The notes: a model not told the origin generated them from the sequence alone. Positions 9,724 to 18,518 are shown, numbered from the stretch's first letter. The stretch is DNA of 64,000 bases from VRUE01 sp963712595 (GCA_963712595.1 CAVQIM010000004.1:186001-250000); one strand, 5' to 3'. Made by a program: numbers and translations.

Positions 9724-10248
9724 TCAGGGGCAGACGACGATCAGGTGAAAGTCGGCGTCGCTGTCGGCGCCTTTCTCGTCGCGGGTGCGGACCTCGATCG
9801 CGTTGGCGTTTGCCGCCGACGTGTTGGTCTGCGCGTAGCCGGGGCCCGGCACCGAGGTGCCGGCGTTGTCGCGACCGGCGACGTTCGCGCAGCCGCTGAC
9901 GTCGACCGGGAAGGTGACTGTGACCGCGCCACCGCCCTCGGTCGCCCCGATGCCCGCGTCGCTGGCACGCGCCAGGGCGGCGTTGCCGGCGCCCGTCGGG
10001 TTGTTGACGACCGCCCAGTAGGTATGCGCGGCGCGATTGGCGACTGGCACCACGCCGAGCTTGTTGGTGTTGATCTGGTAGCCGGTCAGCGTCTTGTGCT
10101 TGATCTTTCCGGCTCCGATCGTCTGCTTTTTGATCGCGCCGCCGTTGATCGTCTGCGCCGCGTACGCCGTACCCGCCAGGGCGACGACCAGCGCCGCAAG
10201 TGCGACGACCATCGCTGGCGATGGCTTGCGATTTCTCAGCGTCCTCAT
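9724..10248 (-). CDS. Secreted protein with class-typical signal peptide and short lysine-rich repeats
   Basis: A 174-residue protein with a basic start and signal sequence (SPAMVVALAALVVALAGTAYA). Short pseudo-repeats of the form xxIxxxxIKxKTLTG (residues 33-58) follow. The C-terminal domain is rich in beta strands and contains two cysteines (SGCANVAG and the C-terminal VVCP). The same N-terminal architecture recurs at 36444-37163, so these are paralogous exported proteins. I associate this signature with Thermoleophilia. The function is unknown. The gene is a single unit, divergent from nothing nearby. Confidence 0.75.
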   Translation of the reverse strand: MRTLRNRKPSPAMVVALAALVVALAGTAYAAQTINGGAIKKQTIGAGKIKHKTLTGYQINTNKLGVVPVANRAAHTYWAVVNNPTGAGNAALARASDAGIGATEGGGAVTVTFPVDVSGCANVAGRDNAGTSVPGPGYAQTNTSAANANAIEVRTRDEKGADSDADFHLIVVCP

Positions 10249-10297
10249 CGAGACTCCCTTCTCGAGCTTGGCTTCGCTGTCGAAGCCCGCCTGGCCG

Positions 10298-10966
10298 CTA
10301 CCCCTCGAGCGTCGCGACGAAACGCGCGAAGGCAGCCATATCGGTGATCGCTGGCCCGTGGCCGGGAAGGATCAGGGAGGGCTCGAGGCTCGCAAGCTTG
10401 CGGATCGAGCGGCGATTCTCGGCCGGGTCGTAGGTGAAGATCGCCGGCGGCTCGGCGACCATCGGGCGACCGGTCGCGTAGCTCATGTTGCGGACTACGT
10501 CGCCGCAGATGGCCACCCGGTCGGAGTCGCGGAAGAAGATCACCTCGCCGCGCGCGTGCCCCGGGGCGTGGACCACCCGGAAGCCCGCCACATCGTCTCC
10601 CTCGTTCAACGTGCGGCTCACCTCGTGGGGAGGTCCCTGCCAGAGGCGCTTGATGATCCGGTTGTACGGGTTGCTCGGCGCTGCCTCCTGTACCGGCCGC
10701 CTGCCCTCCATCGCGTCGACGTCGTGGGCGTGACAGGCGAGCGGGATGCCGCGCGCTTCGCAGACGTCCTTGGCGACGCCTTGGTGGTCTGGGTGAACGT
10801 GAGTCAGCGCCAGCAGCGAGAGCTCGCGGCCCTCTATCTCCTTGAAGATGCGCCGCCGGTCCCAGCGGGTGCCGGCGTCGATCAGCACGTCGCCAGCCAG
10901 GTAGACGTTGATGCTTGGGGCGGGAAACTGCCGCAGGCGCCATACACCCGGCGCGAGCAGCTTCAC
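10298..10966 (-). CDS. MBL-fold metallo-hydrolase
   Basis: A 222-residue metallo-beta-lactamase fold hydrolase. The metal motif THVHPDHQG is at residues 55-63 (H56, H58, D60, H61). A second histidine lies in HAPGHARGEV, and a further one in ILPGHGPAI. It is close to the glyoxalase II/RNase Z-like hydrolases of unknown substrate. The start overlaps the stop of the upstream 83-residue gene by 4 bases (ATGA), so the two are probably translated together. Confidence 0.85.
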   Translation of the reverse strand: MKLLAPGVWRLRQFPAPSINVYLAGDVLIDAGTRWDRRRIFKEIEGRELSLLALTHVHPDHQGVAKDVCEARGIPLACHAHDVDAMEGRRPVQEAAPSNPYNRIIKRLWQGPPHEVSRTLNEGDDVAGFRVVHAPGHARGEVIFFRDSDRVAICGDVVRNMSYATGRPMVAEPPAIFTYDPAENRRSIRKLASLEPSLILPGHGPAITDMAAFARFVATLEG

Positions 10967-11214
10967 TTGTGCCCGATGCCCATCGTTCCGCGCGGATCGC
11001 CGCTGTGCTCCGCCAGCTCTTCCAGCTCGGCGATCCGGCGTTCCCCCTCGGCCCGGGCTGGGTCCCCGGCGGGCAGCGGCTCGATTAGCCGGCGGATGCG
11101 ATTGCGCACCTGCAGGGCGAAGTGCGGGGTGGAGGCGCCGGCCAGGGCGCGGATGTCCTCAGCGGTGACCCGGTGCGCGCCGCCCAGCAGCTGCGGGCTC
11201 TCGGCCTCGCTCAC
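10963..11214 (-). CDS. Small hypothetical protein, 83 aa
   Basis: It begins with GTG at 11214 behind an AGGAGG ribosome site (around 11218-11224). The upstream gene ends at 11211, so the genes overlap. The protein is helical and basic (RVTAEDIRALAGASTPHF, then NRIRRLIEPLPAGDPARAEG) with no membrane segment. The spacing places it in a three-gene operon with the cell-wall-repeat protein and the MBL hydrolase. I do not recognise the family. Confidence 0.65.
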   Translation of the reverse strand: MSEAESPQLLGGAHRVTAEDIRALAGASTPHFALQVRNRIRRLIEPLPAGDPARAEGERRIAELEELAEHSGDPRGTMGIGHK

Positions 11215-12554
11215 GTTCCTCCTCCGATCTTGGCCAGTTCGGCCAGCTGGTCGATCTCGGCTTGCTGGTTCACGTCGATGGCCTCCTGGTCTCCGATCAC
11301 CCACACGTGGTTGTAGAAGGCGCGCGTCGGATTCGTGGTGTAGCCCGGCTTGATGTCGAGCAGGTATTCGCGCAGCGCCGCGGGCAGCGTACCGGCGTCG
11401 TCGGTGAGCAGCAGCGGCCCCCAGGTACCGGAGGCAGAGAGCGGCGCGGCGACGGCGGCGTCGAGCGGCGAGTCGCTGCGGGCGACGACGAAGCCATGGC
11501 CTGGATCGTTGACGTTCCAGCCGAAATCGCCGTCCGCGTAGCGGGCGAGAGCGATCGCGTTGGCCACCGGATCCTCGCCGGAGACGCGGCGCACCCGGCT
11601 GTCTATTTTCGAGACTTCCCGCACAACGGCGGAGGAGATCGCCGAGGAGGGGCCCAGGACGTAGACCGGCACTTTCGGGTGGCGCTTCAGCGCCTTCGCA
11701 GTCGCGGGCGACAGTCGCTTGGAGTCGCTGAACAGCACCGGGTCTCCGGAGCGCGCCGCCCAGGCGGCCGCCGGCATCGCAAGGGCAGGCTCGCCTTCCG
11801 GGGCGAGGACCACGTTGTGCGGCGGGCCGCCCGATAGCCGTTCGCGCAACGCCGCGATCGCGGCCGCAAGCGCGGCGGGATCGTCATCTTTGACCCGTGT
11901 CGTCTTCAGGCCGTCGGGTGTCTCCACCTCGCCTATCGCGAAGGCCTGGGCGCCGCCGGTCCCCTGGTTCCCCTGCGGATCGAGCGCCGCAACCGCCTGC
12001 GAGGTCGGGTCAGGCACCCCGTCCCCCGAGGAGACCAGGAGCGGCGCCCTCGAGGGGGCTGCCATCAGCACCGCGGCGGCGATCGCCCCCTGCCAATCGC
12101 CTTCGTCGACGAGCGTGACGGCAGCGGGCCGCTGGGCTGGGGTTGTGGCCGGGAAGACGGCGAGCGAGACGCCCGCGGCGGTTGCGGCTGGGTCGGATCC
12201 GCCGACCCGGGTCGTGTTGTTGGTGGCAAAGGCCGGGTAGCCCAGCTCTTCCGCCGCCTCGGCGGCGGGGGTCTCCTCTTGCTGGTTCGTCTCCTCGGTT
12301 GCTTCCGGCGCTGGGACTGGGGCGGGTTTGCTCGGCCCCTCGTTCGAGCTGCCACCGCCTCCGAGCACGGCGGCGACGAGGAAGACGACGGCGACGGCGA
12401 CCAGCCCCGCGATCGCCTTCAGCGCCGCCGGGATCGGTTTGCGCCGCCGCTTCGGCGTACTTGGTGCCGCCGGTGGATTCGGCTTCGCGCTGTTTTGATT
12501 GCCGATCTCTGCAGCCGGAACATCGGCATTGATCGGCCGCTCTCGGAGTGCCAC
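11211..12554 (-). CDS. Membrane-anchored cell-wall-binding-repeat-2-like protein
   Basis: A cytoplasmic proline- and lysine-rich head (STPKRRRKPIPAALK) precedes one membrane helix (GLVAVAVVFLVAAVLGG). An acidic Pro/Glu-rich linker follows, then a large extracytoplasmic region of CWB2 type. That region has repeated blocks such as AVTLVDEGDWQGAIAAAVL, APLLVSSGDGVPDP and PVYVLGPSSAISSAVV. CWB2 proteins bind anionic wall polymers. The start is uncertain. The frame is open back to an ATG at 12620 inside repeat element B2, but no ribosome site is seen there; I chose the GTG at 12554. First gene of an operon with the 83-residue protein and the MBL hydrolase. Confidence 0.65.
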   Translation of the reverse strand: MALRERPINADVPAAEIGNQNSAKPNPPAAPSTPKRRRKPIPAALKAIAGLVAVAVVFLVAAVLGGGGSSNEGPSKPAPVPAPEATEETNQQEETPAAEAAEELGYPAFATNNTTRVGGSDPAATAAGVSLAVFPATTPAQRPAAVTLVDEGDWQGAIAAAVLMAAPSRAPLLVSSGDGVPDPTSQAVAALDPQGNQGTGGAQAFAIGEVETPDGLKTTRVKDDDPAALAAAIAALRERLSGGPPHNVVLAPEGEPALAMPAAAWAARSGDPVLFSDSKRLSPATAKALKRHPKVPVYVLGPSSAISSAVVREVSKIDSRVRRVSGEDPVANAIALARYADGDFGWNVNDPGHGFVVARSDSPLDAAVAAPLSASGTWGPLLLTDDAGTLPAALREYLLDIKPGYTTNPTRAFYNHVWVIGDQEAIDVNQQAEIDQLAELAKIGGGT

Positions 12555-12590
12555 GACGCGGAACGCTAGACGTTTCCTGAACCAGGTTTG

Positions 12591-12697
12591 GATTAAGGCG
12601 CGCTTGGCCAAGCAGATCAAGGACGCAGGGGCCGTGGCGTGCCCTGCACGCGAGCGACCGAGGACGCCGATATGCGCCGGCCATGCGCGCCTTGATT
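12591..12697. repeat. B-type element, copy B2
   Basis: Arms 12591-12609 and 12679-12697 pair at 16 of 19 positions, with two of the mismatches becoming G-U pairs. The core 12610-12678 is 69 nt, as in B1, and nearly identical to it. The arms share nothing with the arms of B1 or B3. It lies between divergent genes, upstream of the CWB2-like protein and of an acyl-CoA dehydrogenase. Confidence 0.8.
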
Positions 12698-12750
12698 GGC
12701 TGGCCAGTCAGTTAAAGTTCATAGGGACTGGTTGACTGACCAGTCAATCA
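12697..12750. promoter_or_regulatory. Two putative TetR-type operators upstream of acyl-CoA dehydrogenase
   Basis: TGGCTGGCCAGTCA (12697-12710) is a degenerate site. TTGACTG-AC-CAGTCAA (12732-12747) is a perfect 7-2-7 palindrome, and the extended string TGACTGACCAGTCAATC matches the thiolase site at 3806. The second site lies about 40 bases before the start codon. The common motif and the common pathway suggest one fatty-acid-responsive repressor. Binding is inferred. Confidence 0.55.
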
Positions 12751-12790
12751 ACCGCCCTGGCCACAGCCGCCGAGCCAAAGAGGGGATCGA

Positions 12791-14065
12791 ATGGATTTCG
12801 CATTGAACGAGGAGCAGCTGGAGTTCAAAGAGCGCTGTCGGACCTTTGCCCGTGAGGTGATCCGGCCCGCCGCCCGCAAGCACGACGAAGAGGAGAGCAC
12901 GCCCTGGGAGGTCATCAAAGAGGCGCGGGCGCAGGGCTTCGGCGGCCTCGAGGGGATCCAGCGCTCGGCCGGGGACCCCGAGGGCCAGATGCAGGTGATC
13001 TCAGCGGAGGAGTTCCACTGGGGCTGTGCCGGCATCGCGCTGGCGGTCTCCGGCTCGGGGCTCGCCGCCGCTGGAATCGCTTCGTCCGGCACGCCCGAGC
13101 AGATCGCGCAGTGGGTACCCGAGTGCTTCGGAGCGGGTGACGAGATCAAGCTCGGCGCCTACGCCGTCACCGAGCCGCAAGCCGGCTCCGACGTCAAGAG
13201 CCTGAAGACGACGGCGAAGCGCGACGGCGACGAGTGGGTCCTCAACGGCACCAAGGTCTTCATCACCAACGGCGGCATCGCCGACGTCCACGTCGTCGTC
13301 GCGACGGTCGACCCGGCGCTCGGCACCCGTGGCCAGGCGTCCTTCGTCGTCGGCAAGGACACCCCCGGCCTGAGTCAGGGCAAGAAGGAGTCGAAGCTCG
13401 GGATCCGCGCCTCGCACACGGCCGAGATCGTGCTCGAGGACTGCCGCATCCCGGTGGAGAACCTGCTCGGCGGCGAGGAGAAGCTGGAGCGAAAGCTGCA
13501 GCGTGGGCGGGAAGGGAAGAAGTCGCGCGGCGCCGACGCTCTCGCCACCTTCGAGATGACCAGGCCGCTGGTCGGCGCCTCGGCCCTCGGCATCGCCCAG
13601 GCGGCGTACGAGTGGACCCTCGAGTACCTCGACGGCCAGACCGAGGGCGGTAAGCCGCTGCTCGGCGAGCAGCGCATCCAGCAGACCCTCGCCGACGTCG
13701 CAACCGAGATCGAGGCCGCGCGCCTGCTCGTCCAGCGCGCAGCCTGGATGGGCCGCAACGGCATCCCGATGCGCGGCGGCCAGGGCTCGATGTCGAAGCT
13801 CAAGGGCGGTGACGTGACGATGTGGGCGACGACGACGCTGATGGACCTGGTCGGCCCCTTTGCCTGGAGCTCGGAGTGTCCGCTGGAGAAGTGGTTCCGC
13901 GACGCCAAGATCTACCAGCTGTTCGAGGGCACGGCCGAGATCCAGCGCATGGTGATCTCGCGGATGCAGGCACGCGAATACGCCGAGCGTTTGGGCTACG
14001 CCGCGGAAGTCGCCGAGGTGGCGATGGCTGAGAAGCCGGCTGAGAAAGAGCCCGTACCCGCGTAG
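12791..14065 (+). CDS. Acyl-CoA dehydrogenase
   Basis: A 424-residue FAD-dependent acyl-CoA dehydrogenase. The N-terminal domain starts MDFALNEEQLEFKERCRTFA. FAD and substrate motifs include GAYAVTEPQAGSDVKSLKTT and WVLNGTKVFITNGGIAD. The C-terminal KIYQLFEGTAEIQRMVISRM carries the catalytic glutamate in FEGT, as in medium and short chain enzymes, so this one should work alone as a homotetramer. There is an unusual lysine/arginine-rich insert around residues 228-250 (KLERKLQRGREGKKSRGAD). The promoter holds two operator-like palindromes shared with the thiolase gene. Confidence 0.92.
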   Translation: MDFALNEEQLEFKERCRTFAREVIRPAARKHDEEESTPWEVIKEARAQGFGGLEGIQRSAGDPEGQMQVISAEEFHWGCAGIALAVSGSGLAAAGIASSGTPEQIAQWVPECFGAGDEIKLGAYAVTEPQAGSDVKSLKTTAKRDGDEWVLNGTKVFITNGGIADVHVVVATVDPALGTRGQASFVVGKDTPGLSQGKKESKLGIRASHTAEIVLEDCRIPVENLLGGEEKLERKLQRGREGKKSRGADALATFEMTRPLVGASALGIAQAAYEWTLEYLDGQTEGGKPLLGEQRIQQTLADVATEIEAARLLVQRAAWMGRNGIPMRGGQGSMSKLKGGDVTMWATTTLMDLVGPFAWSSECPLEKWFRDAKIYQLFEGTAEIQRMVISRMQAREYAERLGYAAEVAEVAMAEKPAEKEPVPA

Positions 14066-14070
14066 GGCGG

Positions 14071-14138
14071 AGGGCCGTCGGGGGTCCCTTCTCAGGCCGC
14101 TTTGCGGGAGTTCCTGAGAAGGGACCCCCGACGGCTCT
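14071..14138. terminator. D-type hairpin D2
   Basis: Arms of 26 bp (14071-14096 and 14113-14138) with a single G/A difference flank the loop CCGCTTTGCGGGAGTT. It starts 6 bases after the acyl-CoA dehydrogenase stop and ends 13 bases before the CDF gene. The strong stem without a T-tract fits an actinobacterial terminator. The loop resembles that of D1. Confidence 0.65.
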
Positions 14139-14151
14139 CTAAGCTCCGGGC

Positions 14152-15072
14152 GTGCACGCGCACGCCCACTCGCACGCCCTCGACGCGCGGCGCGCTGACA
14201 ACCGCCGGCGGATGTGGGTTGCGCTTGGGATCAACGTCGCGATGCTGGGCGTCGAGGCGGTGGGTGGCGTTCTCACCGGCTCGCTCGCCGTGCTCGCCGA
14301 CGCCGGCCACCTCGTCTCCGACGTCGGCGCGATCGCGCTGGCGCTGTTCGCTGCGGGGCTGGCTGCGCGCCCCGCTCCGGGTCGCATGACCTTCGGCTAC
14401 CAACGCTCGGAGATCCTCGCCGCCTTGGCCAACGGGCTGTTGCTCGTCGCCGTCGCCCTCGCCGTCGGGATCGCCGCCTTCGGCCGCCTCGACGATCCGC
14501 CGCAGATCGACGGCATCGGCGTGCTCGGCCTCGGCCTGTTCGGCCTGCTCGGCAATGTCGCTGCGACGCTGGTGCTGGCGCGCGGCGAGAGGGTTGACGT
14601 GAATCTCGAGGGGGTGCTGCGCCACAGCGCCGCCGACGCGGTCGGCTCGCTCGGCGTCGTCTTCGCCGGCGCGGTCGTCTTGGCCGGCGGCTCTTCGGTC
14701 GTGGATCCGATAGTCGGCCTCGCGATCGCGGTGCTGATCCTCCTCTCCTCCTGGCGCCTGATCCGCGAGCCGCTGGGAGTGCTGATGGAGGCGGCGCCGC
14801 CGGGCTTCGACGTCGCCGCCGCGGGAGCCGCGATCTGCGAAGAGGAGGGCGTGCTCTCGGTGCACGACCTGCACGTCTGGGCCGTGACCTCGGGTTTCGG
14901 CGCGCTCGCCGCCCACATCGTCGTCGCCAGCGACTGCGACCGCGATCTCGTGCGGCGGCGGCTCGAGCTGCTCCTGCACGAGCGCTTCGGCATCGATCAC
15001 ACGACCCTGCAGATGGAGGAGCAGGTGGCGGAGACCCTGCTGCGGGTCGAGAACACCCCCAGGCAGGGCTGA
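14152..15072 (+). CDS. Cation diffusion facilitator (CzcD-type metal exporter)
   Basis: A 306-residue inner-membrane proton/metal antiporter, probably for zinc, cobalt or cadmium. It has a histidine-rich start (MHAHAHSHAL) and six predicted membrane helices. The metal site in helix 2 is LADAGHLVSD (D50, H53, D57) and that of helix 5 is LRHSAADAVGS (H158, D162), the usual HxxxD pair. A cytoplasmic domain follows (LSVHDLHVWAVTSGFGALAAH). The start codon is GTG. It is a single gene between two strong hairpins (D2 and D4). Confidence 0.9.
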   Translation: MHAHAHSHALDARRADNRRRMWVALGINVAMLGVEAVGGVLTGSLAVLADAGHLVSDVGAIALALFAAGLAARPAPGRMTFGYQRSEILAALANGLLLVAVALAVGIAAFGRLDDPPQIDGIGVLGLGLFGLLGNVAATLVLARGERVDVNLEGVLRHSAADAVGSLGVVFAGAVVLAGGSSVVDPIVGLAIAVLILLSSWRLIREPLGVLMEAAPPGFDVAAAGAAICEEEGVLSVHDLHVWAVTSGFGALAAHIVVASDCDRDLVRRRLELLLHERFGIDHTTLQMEEQVAETLLRVENTPRQG

Positions 15073-15078
15073 TCGCAA

Positions 15079-15112
15079 CGCCAGTTGCAGGGTCAATTCC
15101 CTGCAACTGGCG
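15079..15112. terminator. D-type hairpin D4
   Basis: A perfect 14-bp stem (CGCCAGTTGCAGGG) with the loop TCAATT, starting 7 bases after the CDF stop. It is likely to terminate the CDF transcript. The loop does not share the CTWTGC motif of D1-D3. Confidence 0.65.
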
Positions 15113-15142
15113 GGGTCTCGGCTCGGCTAGCCTCGCCCGACG

Positions 15143-16339
15143 ATGGATAGGACTCGCCTTGCCCTGGCGGCTCTTGCCGCTGCGGCGGCGCTGGTCGTGC
15201 TGCTTGCAGCCAGCACCGTCGCTCCGGCCCAGGACCTTCAGTCGAAACTCGAATCCAAGGAAGCGAAGCTCTCCAAGGCGCAGGAACGCCGTGGCGTCCT
15301 GACGACGACGATCTCGCGCTACGGCGAACGGATCGAGAGGCTGACCGGAGAGGTCGCCGCGCTGCGCAATCGCGAGGCGGCAGTCCGCGTCCGCCTCGAC
15401 GCCAAGCAGGCTGAGCTCGATACCGCGGTTGGCCAGCTGAACACCGCCAAGCACCGGTTGGCGCTGATGCGGGCTCGTCTGAAGCGGGCTCTCGTGGCCC
15501 TGCGCGAGCGCCTGGTCGCGATCTATGAGACGGGGACTCCCGACGTGCTCAGCGTGATCGTCGGCGCCAGCGGCTACGACGACCTCCTGGAGCGCACCGA
15601 ATACCTCGACCGGATCCACGGCATGGACGAAGCGATCGTCGGCCGGGTGCGGGAACTTCGCGACGAGGTGAAGCGCACGGTTGCGCGCCTGCGCGCAGCG
15701 AAGGACCAGATCGAGGACGCCCGCGACGCGATCGCGGCCGAAGAGCAGGTGCTGACGAACGCCCGCGCAGCAGCACAGCAGCGTCAGGCCGCTCTGGTGG
15801 CTGCGCGTGGCGCACGCGTCGCCGCCCTGAAGAAGGTCCGCGAGCACGAAGAGGAGCTCGACGGCTCGGTGGCGGCGATCCAGGGCAAAATCGCGGCGCA
15901 GCTGGCCGGCACCGGCTCGGCGCCGCTGCCCGCCGGCCCGATCCGGGGCGGCAGCGGCGGCCTGATCTGGCCGGTCGACGGGCCGGTCGTATCCGGCTTC
16001 GGCTCACGGACGATCAACGGCAGCTACGAGTACCACCCCGGAATCGACATCGCCGTTCCGAGCGGCACGCCGATCCGGGCCGCCGCGTCGGGAGCGGTGA
16101 TCTTCACCGAACCCGAGTCGAGCAGCGGTGGCTACGGCAACTACACCTGCATCGACCACGGCGGCGGGCTGTCCACCTGCTACGCGCACCAGTCCTCTTT
16201 CGCGGTCTCGGCAGGGCAGCAGGTCTCCCAGGGTCAGGTGATCGGCTACAGCGACTGCACGGGGTACTGCTTCGGGCCTCATCTCCACTTCGAGGTGCGG
16301 ATCAACGGGGAAGTGACCGACCCGATGGCCTACCTGTAG
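15143..16339 (+). CDS. Secreted M23 peptidoglycan endopeptidase with coiled coil (EnvC-like)
   Basis: A 398-residue exported protein. The signal peptide (residues 1-30, ending near APAQD) is followed by a long coiled coil (about 33-250) of the type seen in EnvC and RipC-like division proteins. The C-terminal lysostaphin-type M23 domain has the zinc residues in YHPGIDIA (H about 297, D about 301) and GPHLHFEVR (about 378-385). It should cut peptide cross-links in peptidoglycan or activate an amidase. The four cysteines in the peptidase domain may form disulfides. It is followed by a membrane-anchored low-complexity protein. Confidence 0.88.
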   Translation: MDRTRLALAALAAAAALVVLLAASTVAPAQDLQSKLESKEAKLSKAQERRGVLTTTISRYGERIERLTGEVAALRNREAAVRVRLDAKQAELDTAVGQLNTAKHRLALMRARLKRALVALRERLVAIYETGTPDVLSVIVGASGYDDLLERTEYLDRIHGMDEAIVGRVRELRDEVKRTVARLRAAKDQIEDARDAIAAEEQVLTNARAAAQQRQAALVAARGARVAALKKVREHEEELDGSVAAIQGKIAAQLAGTGSAPLPAGPIRGGSGGLIWPVDGPVVSGFGSRTINGSYEYHPGIDIAVPSGTPIRAAASGAVIFTEPESSSGGYGNYTCIDHGGGLSTCYAHQSSFAVSAGQQVSQGQVIGYSDCTGYCFGPHLHFEVRINGEVTDPMAYL

Positions 16340-16453
16340 CGCCGCTTTTCACGGCTGCCAATACTCAAAATCACTCGGAAATCCAATTATTGGGTATTCC
16401 CGGTGGGTTTGAGCCTGCGACCCTGGGTAGCAAGCGACCAGGAGGCGGCGCGG
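16340..16453. other. Intergenic region with small palindrome
   Basis: This stretch is AT-richer than its surroundings. It contains CCAATTATTGG (16383-16393), a small near-palindrome, and ends with the ribosome site AGGAGG for the next gene. A segment around 16398-16433 looks superficially like the 3' half of a tRNA on the minus strand, but the T-stem does not pair, so no tRNA is called. Confidence 0.4.
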
Positions 16454-17155
16454 ATGATTCGTCAGGCTCATACCTATCTTGCGGGCGCGGTTTCCGGCAG
16501 CGCGCTGGTCGGCGCTGCCGTCGTCGCCTTCGTCCTGCTCGTCTCGCTGCAGGCGCTGAAGGACTGGCCGCTGGCCGGCATCGGGGGCGCTGGCGGCGAG
16601 AGTGCGGTCTCCAGCGGGCAACCGGTGCAGGGTGGGACGGCCGCCGGAGGGGCCGCTGCGCCGGGAGCTGTGGCGGGGACTGCTGCGCCCGGCGGCGCAG
16701 CAGGTCAGAGCGGCAAAGGGCCTGACGGCGGCCAGAGCGCCGCTGCGCAGCAGGGTGGCCAACCCACAGCCACGACTTCGCCTCTTCCCGGCTCGCCCGC
16801 GAGCCAGGCGCCGAGTCCGGCTGCCGGCGACGGTGCCTCGACGCCATCGGCCGCCTCGAACCCGAGCGCGGGTGGCGGCAGCGACGGTGGCGGGTCCGGC
16901 TCCCCTCCGGTGAAAGCCGGGGGAGGCGCGCCGGGTGGCGGGGGCCAGTCGACATCGGGCACGGTTACGGGAGCCGTCAACGACACCGTCTCTGGGGTCG
17001 ACCAGAGCCTCGGCGGTGCGCTGAGCGAAACCGGCGCCGCCAAAGTCACCGAAGAAGTGGTCAACGGCGTTGCCGGACCGGAATCGCCGATCGGCGAAAC
17101 GCTCGACAAAACCGTGGAAGCGGTCGGCGGCCTGGTCGGCGGCGGCCGCCGCTGA
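16454..17155 (+). CDS. Membrane-anchored Gly/Ser/Pro-rich protein of unknown function
   Basis: The start at 16454 has AGGAGG about 8 bases upstream. The 233-residue product has one N-terminal membrane helix (about residues 10-33). A long low-complexity region rich in Gly, Ala, Ser, Pro and Gln follows (about 45-175). The C-terminal segment carries repeated helical motifs (VTGAVNDTVSGVDQSLGG, then a GETLDKTVEAVGGLV end). It is probably an extracytoplasmic, wall-spanning protein. It follows the M23 peptidase gene, which suggests a cell-envelope role, but I recognise no family. Confidence 0.6.
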   Translation: MIRQAHTYLAGAVSGSALVGAAVVAFVLLVSLQALKDWPLAGIGGAGGESAVSSGQPVQGGTAAGGAAAPGAVAGTAAPGGAAGQSGKGPDGGQSAAAQQGGQPTATTSPLPGSPASQAPSPAAGDGASTPSAASNPSAGGGSDGGGSGSPPVKAGGGAPGGGGQSTSGTVTGAVNDTVSGVDQSLGGALSETGAAKVTEEVVNGVAGPESPIGETLDKTVEAVGGLVGGGRR

Positions 17156-17213
17156 CGGACCCTGAGCGCGCCTAGCGCCGTCGTTCCCCCTCCAACCGTC
17201 ACAATGCGCGCCT

Positions 17214-18518
17214 ATGGCGGAGCGCGGACAGGCGGGCGCGGTGGCCGACCCGATCGAGGGGTCGCCGGTCTACCCCTCCGGCAGCAGGGTCAACGAGCGT
17301 GGCCACCTCGAGATCGCCGGCTGCGACGTGGTCGAGCTGGCGGAGGAGTTCGGCACGCCGGCCTACCTCTACGCCGAGGACGACATGCGCGCGCGAGCAC
17401 GCGCATACCGCGGCGCCTTCGAACGACGTGACGCCGACTACGAGGTTCTCTTCGCCAGCAAGTCGCTGCCATGCACCGCCGCCTACCGTCTCTTCGCCGA
17501 GGAGGGACTCTCGGTCGACGTCGCCTCGGGCGGCGAGCTCCACATGGCGCTGCGGGCCGGCTTCGACCCGGCGCGCATCCACATGCACGGCAACAACAAG
17601 AGCGACGAGGAGATCCTGCTCGCCGCCCGGGCGGGCGTCGGCCACCTGATCCTCGACTCCTTCGACGAGATCGAGCGCTGCGAGCGCCTGCTCGACGCCC
17701 CGCAGCGGGTCCTGATCCGGGTCACTCCCGGGATCAAGCCCTCTACCCACGACTACGTGCAGACCGGGCAGCTCGACTCCAAGTTCGGCTTCGGCATCGA
17801 GGACGGCCTGGCGGCGCGCGCGATCGAGCGGGTGCTCGGCTCCGGCGTCCTCGACCTGGTCGGCCTGCACGCCCACATCGGCTCGCAGATCTTCGAGCTC
17901 GAGCCCTACGCGCTGGCGATCCGCGCGATCGGCGAGCTCGCTGGCGATTGGTGTCGGATCGTCAACGTCGGCGGTGGCCTGGGCATCGCCTACACGGCGG
18001 AGGACGAGCCGCCTGCGATCGACTCCTACGTCGAGGTCAAGGTGCGTGGCGTCGCCGAGGTCTTCGCCGAGGGCGTGAGGATCCTGATCGAGCCCGGGCG
18101 CTCGCTGGTCGGAAACGCCGGCGTGACGGCATACCGGATCGGCACGGTCAAGGAGATCCCGGGGGTGCGCACCTACGTCGCCGTCGACGGCGGCATGTCG
18201 GACAACATGCGGCCGATGCTCTACGGCTCCCGCTACGAAGCGCTGATCGCCGACCGCGCCGCCGCTCCGGCGGACAGCCAGGCGACGATCGCCGGCATGC
18301 ACTGCGAGTCGGGCGACATTCTCGTCCGCGACGCGATGCTCGCTTCGCCTGCCGTCGGCGACGTGCTGGTGACGCCGGCAACGGGCGCCTACGGCTACGC
18401 GATGGCGAGCAACTACAACGGCGTGCCACGGCCGCCCGTGGTGTTCTGCCGCGACGGCGACGCCCGCGTCGTCGTGCGGCGCGAGACGTATGAGGACCTG
18501 ACTGCGCGCGATGTCTGA
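17214..18518 (+). CDS. lysA: Diaminopimelate decarboxylase
   Basis: A 434-residue PLP enzyme that converts meso-diaminopimelate to lysine, the final step of lysine synthesis. The PLP lysine is K83 in FASKSLP. Conserved blocks include SVDVASGGELHMALRAGF, HMHGNNKSDEEI, LHAHIGSQIFE, VGGGLGI and CESGDILVRD near the C-terminus. The stop overlaps the start of hom by 8 bases, placing it at the head of the lysine/threonine operon. The enzyme depends on the aspartate pathway fed by the downstream genes' shared precursor. Confidence 0.93.
   Translation: MAERGQAGAVADPIEGSPVYPSGSRVNERGHLEIAGCDVVELAEEFGTPAYLYAEDDMRARARAYRGAFERRDADYEVLFASKSLPCTAAYRLFAEEGLSVDVASGGELHMALRAGFDPARIHMHGNNKSDEEILLAARAGVGHLILDSFDEIERCERLLDAPQRVLIRVTPGIKPSTHDYVQTGQLDSKFGFGIEDGLAARAIERVLGSGVLDLVGLHAHIGSQIFELEPYALAIRAIGELAGDWCRIVNVGGGLGIAYTAEDEPPAIDSYVEVKVRGVAEVFAEGVRILIEPGRSLVGNAGVTAYRIGTVKEIPGVRTYVAVDGGMSDNMRPMLYGSRYEALIADRAAAPADSQATIAGMHCESGDILVRDAMLASPAVGDVLVTPATGAYGYAMASNYNGVPRPPVVFCRDGDARVVVRRETYEDLTARDV

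Noticed and set aside
16398..16433. tRNA-like 3' half on the minus strand upstream of the gene at 16454
   Set aside because: It has a run resembling a T-loop and variable region, but the T-stem halves do not pair and there is no acceptor or anticodon stem, so a tRNA or tRNA relic is not supported.
17156..17213. Lysine riboswitch or T-box leader before lysA
   Set aside because: Only 58 bases separate it from the previous gene; no leader structure fits.
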